Assembly: GCF_000153165.2 (NCBI RefSeq)
Contig: NC_014472.1
Span: 62,001 to 126,000, forward strand
From: Maribacter sp. HTCC2170
GTDB taxonomy: Bacteria > Bacteroidota > Bacteroidia > Flavobacteriales > Flavobacteriaceae
DNA: 64,000 bases
Reading direction: 5' to 3'
Numbering within the stretch: position 1 is the first letter of the stretch; each line of letters starts with the position of its first letter. Shown here one piece after another: positions 44,383-52,900 of the stretch. Below the pieces are notes generated by a model. That model did no database searches, was not told the origin of the DNA, and saw only the letters and a list, made by a program, of their open reading frames with translations. The position numbers were made by a program, and so were the translations under genes.

Positions 44383-45115
44383 CTATTTGCTTCAAAAATG
44401 TTTTGCTATGGGTAACAAGAAAATCAATGAGTTGAAATTCATTTTCCTTTTTCAATAAAGTTTGTGCAGGCATTTTACTGTCACAGTAAATCAAGAATGC
44501 ATCAATCTTATCCTGTGGTAGCTTTAAATCACTTACGAAAAATTCATCTTCATAAACCTGTCGCATTACCTGACTTATTTTTAATGGAGGGCGTTTTACT
44601 TCTGATGATTTATTAGATCTGGTTAAAGCTTTAAAAATATTCACAAAATTAATTCCGTCTGTCATACCCCTAGCCGATTTTGGCATAGCAATGTTCTCAA
44701 CCTCACTTGAGCGATCCTCCTCATATTCAAATTCTTTGAACTCCTCATTTTTAACCTCAAGAAAACGTTCTTGGTTTTCAGGAGTCACAACAACTTCATC
44801 CAATTGTGTTACTTTTTCATTTACTTCGACAACTAGCCTACCTTTTCGTAGAATATCCTCAGTAATAAATACAAGTTGTAATTGATAATTTACTGCCGTA
44901 AAGACAAGCTCATCACCTACTTTCACCTTTATCAGGAACTCCCCTTTTTCATTGGTAATCGTTGCAGTTTCAGAAGTAGTGTTGATTACGTTTTCATCGG
45001 GAACAAACGAATTAAGATAAAGTACCTGCCCACGAAGAAAAATACGATCATCATCCTGGGAATACCCAATCACAACAAATAATACAGCAACAAAAGAAAG
45101 TAAAAATGATTTCAT
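44369..45115 (-). CDS. Secreted carboxypeptidase-regulatory-like protein, paralogue 1
   Basis: First gene of the paralogue operon, 248 residues. Signal peptide (cleavage near IGYSQD), then a CarboxypepD_reg-like domain (LRGQVLYLNSFVPDENVIN, NEKGEFLIKVKVGDELVFTAV), a VTQLDEVVVTPEN linker, an acidic segment, and a C-terminal helical part ending HSKTFLKQIDDEK. It is the most divergent of the three. The gene is divergent from the first collagen-cluster module with a 258-bp gap between them. Confidence 0.83.
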   Translation of the reverse strand: MKSFLLSFVAVLFVVIGYSQDDDRIFLRGQVLYLNSFVPDENVINTTSETATITNEKGEFLIKVKVGDELVFTAVNYQLQLVFITEDILRKGRLVVEVNEKVTQLDEVVVTPENQERFLEVKNEEFKEFEYEEDRSSEVENIAMPKSARGMTDGINFVNIFKALTRSNKSSEVKRPPLKISQVMRQVYEDEFFVSDLKLPQDKIDAFLIYCDSKMPAQTLLKKENEFQLIDFLVTHSKTFLKQIDDEK

Positions 45116-45325
45116 TCAGATAGTGTTATAAAGTATAAAGAAAAGATAACTTCATCGCATTTAAAAGAAGTACGGTCTAAATTTTTGTTAATTTGATCAT
45201 AAACGTAATTCGTTAAATTACCTAAGAATAATCTGTATCATTACAATAAAGACCCTGTACCTTTCCATTCACCCAAGATACTTGTTATTTTATCCCTAAA
45301 AATTATAAATATTTCAATATAGTTT

Positions 45326-45333
45326 TATTTTTG
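45326..45333 (+). promoter_or_regulatory. Putative -7 element of module 1 (A1-B1)
   Basis: TATTTTTG matches TAnnTTTG and lies 40 bp before the A1 ATG. The rest of the 258-bp divergent region (45116-45373) is AT-rich and shows no other clear motif; it must also carry the promoter of the minus-strand paralogue operon. Confidence 0.45.
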
Positions 45334-45373
45334 CTTGTCCCAACACAATGAACATTATTAAACACTATCTATT

Positions 45374-48300
45374 ATGAGACAATCACTTATGTTCCTCTTT
45401 TTTGGCATTTTATCATGTGGTACAGTCAAGGGTCAAATTAAAATTGGAGACAACCCTCAAAATATTGACGCTTCTTCAGTTCTTGAATTAGAAAGTGATT
45501 CAAGAGCATTGGTCATTACCAGAATCAATACAACACAAATGAATGCGATTGCACCTTTACAGGGGGCCATGGTGTACAATACAGACGCCCAGTGCATCTA
45601 TTATTATGATGGAGTCGATTGGATTAATCTATGTGAAAATTCAAGTGTTATTTCAAATTTGACAACAGACCCATTTGTAAATTCTAACAGCACCCTGGTA
45701 ATTTCCCCAAACGGTGAGAACAATCATATTGAGGTGGCGCCGAATAGCATCCGCAGTGAACATATAATTGACGGTGGTATTAACGGTGATGATCTTCAAG
45801 ACAATTCTATAGGGCAGAATAAATTAGGCGATGATGCAGTAGGGCAGAACGAAATTGCAGAAAATGCAGTAGATATACAAGCGCTGGATAATGCTAACAT
45901 AGATTTAGGGGATTTTACAAATAACGCCGGGTATATCACAAACGCCAATATTGTAAGTGGCGCGGCAAACAATGCCATTTCGGACAATGGTGGTGCCTTT
46001 TATGACAACACCACTGTTTTGAACGCCATTGGTATAAACACCGCGGCCATTGCGGCTGATGGGGATACGGACTCCAACAACGAAATTCAAAATGCTTCCC
46101 AAGTTAATGTAGCCAACAATCCGCTCAATTATACGGAAACGGACGTAAATGTTGAAGGGCATCTTGAAGGAATCGATACAGCTTTAGGAAATATTTTGGG
46201 TGGTGGAGGCGCAGATGGAGTTATTTCAAATATTACTACATCGGGGAACAACTTGGCAGTTACCGGTATAAATGGAGGTTTTAATGGCAATGTAAATTTA
46301 GAAGCCTTAGTTGATAATGCCGTATCAAATAATGGATTCCTTACGGCGGAGGTTGATGATAGTATTACAAATGAATTAACGGATATTGATTTTAACACAA
46401 CTACAAATATACTTAGCCTTACAAACTCGGCCACAGTTCCTGGAGGAGCGGTTGATTTGAGCTCTCTTGCTGGAGGAATAGGCAGTACCGAGGTTGCTGA
46501 TCTGATTACAATTACAGGTATTGGTACAGTTGGAAACCCCTTTAAAATTGAGCCATCAGCAACTTTAGGACAATTCTTAAGGACCAATGCGACAACCGGA
46601 ATAGTAGAATGGGATGATTTACCAACTGGTACCGGAGGGGCCGTTAGTTCTGATGGAACCACAATTATAGGAGATGGGGTTGCTACTGATTTAAGTGTGC
46701 CTATTGGTGGAATTACTACTACACAAATACTTGACGGCACCATTGCCAATGTAGATATATTGGATAACGCCGTGACATCAGCGAAGATATTGGACGGGGA
46801 AATCGTAGCTGCAGACCTCAACGATATGGGAGCGGCAAACAACGAGATCCTAAAATGGAACGGTACCGCATGGGCTCCGGCAACAGACGCCGGTGGAACC
46901 GTAGTCACACCGGGTGTGGGACTCTCCCTCAATGGAACCGACTTCGATGTCGATGACCTTGCAGGCGAAGTGACAGGGCCTACCAGTGCAACGGTAATCG
47001 CAAACGACGCCGTGACTTCCGCGAAGATACTTGATGGGGAAATCGTAGCTGCAGATCTCAACGATATGGGAGCGGCAAACAACGAGATCCTAAAATGGAA
47101 CGGTACCGCATGGGCTCCGGCAACCGACGCCGGTGGAACCGTAGTCACACCGGGTGTGGGACTCTCCCTCAATGGAACCGACTTCGATGTCGATGACCTT
47201 GCAGGCGAAGTGACAGGGCCTACCAGTGCAACGGTAATCGCAAACGACGCCGTGACTTCCGCGAAGATACTTGATGGGGAAATCGTAGCTGCAGATCTCA
47301 ACGATATGGGAGCGGCAAACAACGAGATCCTAAAATGGAACGGTACCGCATGGGCTCCGGCAACCGACGCCGGTGGAACCGTAGTCACACCGGGTGTGGG
47401 ACTCTCCCTCAATGGAACCGACTTCGATGTCGATGACCTTGCAGGCGAAGTGACAGGGCCTACCAGTGCAACGGTAATCGCAAACGACGCCGTGACTTCC
47501 GCGAAGATACTTGACGAAAATGTTACTCCTGCAAAAATAGCGGCTGGTGCCAATGGTGAATTCCTTACAACAGATGCATCTGGTGATGTAATTTGGTCTG
47601 CTGTTACGCCAGGTACACATACTGGTACAGCCAACTCCCTCTTTTTTGCAAATACCGATGGTACTCCAACAACTGCCGATGACAATGGCTATCCTGATAA
47701 TAGTGGAGGCCTATATTGGGATCCCACTCAAAGGTATGACTCTGGTGCTTTGCACATAGGTTTAAAACCAACCAGTGCAAGTGATTACTCGTCAAAAGTG
47801 GTAATTGCAGAGAGTTTTCCAGGTTCTCTCGCATTCTCCTATCCTCTTGAACTTCGAAATGAAATCGGGGACGCTAACAATTTGGACCATTCCGGTACTG
47901 GGATATTGTTTTCTACTGAAGACCTAAGTCCACATGGAAAAGGTGGATTAGTATACGAACGAAAAGATAATTGGGGGGTAGGTGATTTTCACTTCTTACA
48001 GAATAGTGATTTTAATGATGATAATCCTTCTTTTGCAGATGCCGTATTGACCATTAAAAATAATGGTGATGTGGGTATTGGGACCACAACTCCTTCTGAA
48101 AAACTCCATGTCATAGGGAATATTTTGGCTTCTGGGACAATAACTCCAGATTATGTTTTTCAATCCTATTTTAATGGTATAAGTGCTCTTAACCCAGAAT
48201 ATAAATTGTATAGTTTGGAAGATGTTGAAAATTTTGCAAGAATCAACAATCATCTACCAGGTGTTCCTTCTGCTAGTGAAGTAAAGGATAAAGGAGGAAT

Positions 48301-48478
48301 ATTAATTAATCGAGCTACTGAAATTAACCTTGAAAAAATAGAGGAATTGTTTATACATACCATTGAGCAAGAGAAGAAAATAATAGACCTGAAAAGTGAG
48401 AACGAATCATTGGCCAATGAACTAGAGTCACTGAGGAAAGATGTTGAAGAAATAAAAGCCTTACTTAAAGACCAATAA
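45374..48478 (+). CDS. A1: large repetitive secreted tail-fibre-like protein
   Basis: A 1034-residue secreted protein. Signal peptide with cleavage before Q21; conserved N-terminal domain 21-88 shared with A2 and A3 (KIGDNPQNID, LELES, C74 and C87 around a YYYDG loop). A long Asn/Asp/Thr-rich middle follows, with three almost identical 80-residue repeats at about 466-705 (TSAKILDGEIVAADLN, NEILKWNGTAWAP). The C-terminus has VGIGTTTPSEKLHV and a conserved flavobacterial tail (LEDVENFARINNHLPGVPS) ending in a coiled coil, like tail-fibre/endosialidase-chaperone ends. It probably forms a trimeric surface fibre. B1 follows 8 bp downstream. Confidence 0.88.
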   Translation: MRQSLMFLFFGILSCGTVKGQIKIGDNPQNIDASSVLELESDSRALVITRINTTQMNAIAPLQGAMVYNTDAQCIYYYDGVDWINLCENSSVISNLTTDPFVNSNSTLVISPNGENNHIEVAPNSIRSEHIIDGGINGDDLQDNSIGQNKLGDDAVGQNEIAENAVDIQALDNANIDLGDFTNNAGYITNANIVSGAANNAISDNGGAFYDNTTVLNAIGINTAAIAADGDTDSNNEIQNASQVNVANNPLNYTETDVNVEGHLEGIDTALGNILGGGGADGVISNITTSGNNLAVTGINGGFNGNVNLEALVDNAVSNNGFLTAEVDDSITNELTDIDFNTTTNILSLTNSATVPGGAVDLSSLAGGIGSTEVADLITITGIGTVGNPFKIEPSATLGQFLRTNATTGIVEWDDLPTGTGGAVSSDGTTIIGDGVATDLSVPIGGITTTQILDGTIANVDILDNAVTSAKILDGEIVAADLNDMGAANNEILKWNGTAWAPATDAGGTVVTPGVGLSLNGTDFDVDDLAGEVTGPTSATVIANDAVTSAKILDGEIVAADLNDMGAANNEILKWNGTAWAPATDAGGTVVTPGVGLSLNGTDFDVDDLAGEVTGPTSATVIANDAVTSAKILDGEIVAADLNDMGAANNEILKWNGTAWAPATDAGGTVVTPGVGLSLNGTDFDVDDLAGEVTGPTSATVIANDAVTSAKILDENVTPAKIAAGANGEFLTTDASGDVIWSAVTPGTHTGTANSLFFANTDGTPTTADDNGYPDNSGGLYWDPTQRYDSGALHIGLKPTSASDYSSKVVIAESFPGSLAFSYPLELRNEIGDANNLDHSGTGILFSTEDLSPHGKGGLVYERKDNWGVGDFHFLQNSDFNDDNPSFADAVLTIKNNGDVGIGTTTPSEKLHVIGNILASGTITPDYVFQSYFNGISALNPEYKLYSLEDVENFARINNHLPGVPSASEVKDKGGILINRATEINLEKIEELFIHTIEQEKKIIDLKSENESLANELESLRKDVEEIKALLKDQ
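46768..47513 (+). repeat. Three 240-bp tandem repeats inside A1
   Basis: Copies at 46768-47007, 47008-47247 and 47248-47487 plus a 26-bp partial fourth. Copies 2 and 3 are identical over all 240 bp by line-by-line comparison; copy 1 differs at a handful of bases (for example GCAGAC/GCAGAT, ACAGAC/ACCGAC). Each unit encodes 80 residues. The repeats look richer in G+C than the surrounding gene, and identity at silent sites means recent amplification or gene conversion. Confidence 0.95.
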
Positions 48479-48486
48479 AAAAGGTG

Positions 48487-49635
48487 ATGAGAAATCTTTA
48501 CATATTCACACTTTTATTGGGGTTTTTGACCAATGCCCAAACCGCTCTATACAATAGTGGAAACATTCGTATTCACACCAATGGGCAGCTGGGATTTCAT
48601 ACAAATCTGATCAATAATGCCGCATTTGATGAAAATGTTGGGTTGGTGGGCTTCTATGGCAGTAATCAAATGAACATTTCAGGTGCTATTCCCCCGTCGT
48701 TTTTCGATACTGAAATTGCAAATCCAAATGGTGTTTTTCTACAAACTGGAATCAATAGCCTTAATAATACCAATTTTGTAATTGGCGACTATATTACTCC
48801 AACCGAATACATAGATTCATATTATACGTTCATTGAAAGTGCATTTTATGTTGGTGATAGTGACGTTTCAAAAGTTCATGGATATGCTGCTTTAAGTAGC
48901 CAACAGAATTTTACTTTTCCCGTTGGAGATACAGAGCAACTTCGGCCATTGATATTAAATTCCCAAGATGTAAATCTTCTAGCATATTGTGCATATTTCT
49001 ACGAAAACCCCAATGGGTCACCAACGCTAAATACGTCCTATGATACGGCAATAAAATCTCATGAAATTGATCAAATAAGTACAGCCGAATTCTGGCGTTT
49101 AGGTGGCGATGCACTTTCTTCAATAAGTATTAGTTGGAATGAAAGAAGTACTATTTCTAACCTTACAGACGATGTTAATTCTATTATTGTTGTAGGCTGG
49201 AGTAATGTCTCTAACCAATGGGAAAGTTTGGCTGGGTCAGTAGCGGTAGGTGATTTATCTGAAGGTTTTGTCACGTCAAGTAACTTTATACCTAGTTATT
49301 ATGACATCATAACATTTGGTAGTTCTAGAAGTGAACCCTTAGATTATCTAAATCTTGACAATTATCTAGTTTCGGTCAATAATGATGGAATCAATGATTT
49401 TTTCTACATTCCGGAATTAGAACAATCTCCAAACAATCATCTCCAGATATATAACCGATTTGGCTCAAAGGTTTTTGATCAGGAGAATTATACAAACCAA
49501 TTTAGGGGGATTTCAAATGTTGATAATTTCGTAATTCAACGTGAAAATGGGCTACCTACAGGAGTTTATTTTTATATTGTCTCGATGCAAGATTTAGGTT
49601 TGGACTTTCAAGGCTTTCTATATTTGACCCGCTAA
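48487..49635 (+). CDS. B1: T9SS type B sorting-domain protein
   Basis: A 382-residue secreted protein with a signal peptide (cleavage near TNAQ). The first ~285 residues are strand-rich with the B-family motifs SGNIRIHTNGQLGFHTNLINN, NVGLVGFYG, FPVGDTEQLRPLIL, YCAYF and EFWRLGG. From about 288 to the end is a gliding-motility-associated C-terminal domain (NDGINDFFYIPEL, IYNRFGSKVF, LPTGVYFYIV), the type B T9SS signal; its usual TPNGDG reads SVNNDG. The ATG at 48487 is preferred over a GTG 3 bp upstream. It should be exported by T9SS and held at the cell surface beside A1. Confidence 0.88.
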   Translation: MRNLYIFTLLLGFLTNAQTALYNSGNIRIHTNGQLGFHTNLINNAAFDENVGLVGFYGSNQMNISGAIPPSFFDTEIANPNGVFLQTGINSLNNTNFVIGDYITPTEYIDSYYTFIESAFYVGDSDVSKVHGYAALSSQQNFTFPVGDTEQLRPLILNSQDVNLLAYCAYFYENPNGSPTLNTSYDTAIKSHEIDQISTAEFWRLGGDALSSISISWNERSTISNLTDDVNSIIVVGWSNVSNQWESLAGSVAVGDLSEGFVTSSNFIPSYYDIITFGSSRSEPLDYLNLDNYLVSVNNDGINDFFYIPELEQSPNNHLQIYNRFGSKVFDQENYTNQFRGISNVDNFVIQRENGLPTGVYFYIVSMQDLGLDFQGFLYLTR

Positions 49636-49954
49636 TTTTTCAAAACACTTTTTTATTTCATTCATGCGTTCGCTACATAAGCGAAAAAGTCCTACCCTCT
49701 AGATTTTACTTTTTTTGACAATTAATGTTGCTGTTTTTAATTTGTTCTTGATGGTTTTTATCGGAATTATCTGACTATAAAACAGGCCGTTATATTTCTT
49801 ATAACATCGATTAACAGTAGTTTTTTCGGATATATTTTCTCAAAATGTTTTTTCACAACATATTAATAGGGATTCGCAACATTTAGTTAAATGTCCTGAG
49901 AATCAGAATTATTTTTACGTTGCAATATAAAGTTGCCCCAAAATCTTAAATATT
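49636..49954. other. Intergenic region between modules 1 and 2
   Basis: 319 bp, AT-rich, no gene. A small hairpin TTCGCT-ACATA-AGCGAA (49669-49685) follows the B1 stop by 33 bp and may weakly terminate module 1. TAAAGTTG (49928-49935), one base off TAnnTTTG, lies 19 bp before the A2 ATG and is the only promoter candidate. Confidence 0.4.
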
Positions 49955-52900
49955 ATGTACCTAAAAAAGTTAGGTTTCCTACTTCTACTACTGGGAGTTC
50001 AATTTATGACTGCTCAGGTCAAAATTGGAGAAAATCCGAATAACATAGATGCAGCTTCCATTATTGAATTGGAGAGCACGACTAAGGCCTTGGTTCTTAC
50101 CCGAGTCTCTACAACGCAAATGCAAAGCATTTCACCACTTAGAGGTGCTTTGGTCTATAATATCGATGTACAATGTGTTTACTATTTCGATGGAAACAAT
50201 TGGATAAACCTATGCGATAATAATTCCAATAAAACTGGAACAGCCATTATATCTACAATCGACAATAACAACGGAACATTTACTTTCAATTATTCCGATG
50301 GTACAAATTTCACAACTTCAAACCTTATTGGACCTACCGGGGCAAAAGGAGATAAAGGAGACAAAGGTGATACCGGAGCTGCTGGTGCAGATGGTATCAA
50401 CGGAACCAACGGAACTGATGGTGCTAAGGGTGACAAAGGAGATAAAGGTGATACCGGAGCTGCTGGTGCAGATGGTCTCAATGGAACCAACGGAACAGAT
50501 GGCGCTAAAGGGGATAAAGGTGACAAGGGCGATACCGGAGCTGCTGGTGCAGCTGGTATTGACGGAACCAACGGAATAGATGGAACCAACGGAACTGATG
50601 GTGCTAAAGGTGATAAAGGTGATACCGGGGCTGCTGGTGCAGATGGTATCAATGGAACCAACGGAACTGATGGTGCTAAGGGTGACAAAGGAGATAAAGG
50701 TGATACCGGAGCCGCTGGTGTAGATGGTATTGACGGAACCAACGGAACAGATGGTGCTAAAGGTGACAAAGGTGACAAAGGTGATACCGGAACAGCTGGT
50801 GCAGATGGTATTAATGGAACCAACGGAATAGATGGCGCTAAAGGTGACAAAGGTGACAAGGGTGATACCGGTGCAGCTGGTACTGATGGAACCAATGGAA
50901 CCAACGGAATAGACGGTGCTAAAGGTGATAAAGGTGACAAGGGTGATACCGGAGCTGCCGGTGCAGATGGTATTAATGGAACCAACGGAACAGATGGCGC
51001 TAAAGGAGATACTGGAGATACTGGAGCTGCCGGTGCAGATGGAATCAACGGAACCAACGGAATAGACGGAACCAACGGAATAGATGGTGCTAAAGGTGAC
51101 AAAGGTGACAAGGGTGATACCGGAGCAGCTGGTGCAGATGGTATCAACGGAACCAATGGAATAGACGGAACAGATGGCGCTAAAGGTGACAAGGGTGACA
51201 AGGGTGACAAGGGCGATACCGGAGCTGCTGGTGCAGCTGGTACTGATGGAACCAATGGAACCAACGGAATAGACGGTGCTAAAGGTGATAAAGGTGACAA
51301 GGGTGATACCGGAGCTGCCGGTGCAGCTGGTATTAATGGAACCAACGGAACAGATGGCGCTAAAGGAGATACTGGAGATACTGGAGCTGCCGGTGCAGAT
51401 GGAATCAACGGAACCAACGGAATAGACGGAACCAACGGAATAGATGGTGCTAAAGGTGACAAAGGTGACAAGGGTGATACCGGAGCAGCTGGTGCAGATG
51501 GTATCAACGGAACCAATGGAATAGACGGAACAGATGGCGCTAAAGGTGACAAGGGTGACAAGGGCGATACCGGAGCTGCTGGTGCAGATGGTATCAATGG
51601 AACTAACGGAATAGACGGTGCTAAAGGTGATAAAGGTGACAAGGGTGATACCGGTGATACCGGAGCCGCTGGTGCAGATGGTATAAACGGAACCAACGGA
51701 ACTGATGGTGCTAAGGGTGACAAAGGAGATAAAGGTGATACCGGAGCTGCTGGTGCAGATGGTCTCAATGGAACCAACGGAATAGACGGTGCTAAAGGTG
51801 ATAAAGGTGACAAGGGTGATACCGGAGCTGCCGGTGCAGATGGTATTAATGGAACCAACGGAACAGATGGCGCTAAAGGAGATACTGGAGATACTGGAGA
51901 TACTGGAGCTGCCGGTGCAGATGGAATCAACGGAACCAACGGAATAGACGGAACCAACGGAATAGACGGAACCAACGGAATAGATGGTGCTAAAGGCGAC
52001 AAAGGTGATACCGGAGCTGCTGGTGCAGATGGAACCAATGGAACGAACGGAATAGATGGTACTAAAGGTGACAAAGGAGATAAAGGTGATACCGGAGCCG
52101 CTGGTGCAAATGGTATCAATGGAACCAACGGAATAGACGGCGCTAAAGGTGATAAAGGCGACAAAGGTGATACCGGAGCTTCCGGTGCAGATGGTATTAA
52201 TGGAACCAACGGAACTGATGGTGCTAAAGGTGATAAAGGTGATACCGGGGCTGCTGGTGCAGATGGTATCAATGGAACCAACGGAACTGATGGTGCTAAA
52301 GGAGATAAAGGTGACAAAGGTGACAAAGGTGATACCGGAACAGCTGGTGCAGATGGTATTAATGGAACCAACGGAACAGATGGCGCTAAAGGAGATACTG
52401 GAGATACTGGAGCTGCCGGTGCAGATGGAATCAACGGAACCAACGGAATAGACGGAACCAACGGAATAGATGGTGCTAAAGGTGACAAAGGTGACAAGGG
52501 TGATACCGGAGCAGCTGGTGCAGATGGTATCAACGGAACCAATGGAATAGACGGAACAGATGGCGCTAAAGGTGACAAGGGTGACAAGGGCGATACCGGA
52601 GCTGCTGGTGCAGATGGTATCAATGGAACCAACGGAATAGATGGCGCTAAAGGAGATACTGGAGATACTGGAGCTGCCGGTGCAGATGGAATCAACGGAA
52701 CCAACGGAATAGACGGAACCAACGGAATAGATGGTGCTAAAGGTGACAAAGGTGACAAGGGTGATACCGGAGCAGCTGGTGCAGATGGTATCAACGGAAC
52801 CAATGGAATAGACGGAACAGATGGCGCTAAAGGTGACAAGGGTGACAAGGGCGATACCGGAGCTGCTGGTGCAGATGGTATCAATGGAACCAACGGAATA

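Noticed and set aside
46129-47685. 518-codon minus-strand open frame across the A1 repeats
   Set aside because: It exists only because the 240-bp repeats lack stops on that strand. It starts and ends inside A1 and repeats with the same period.
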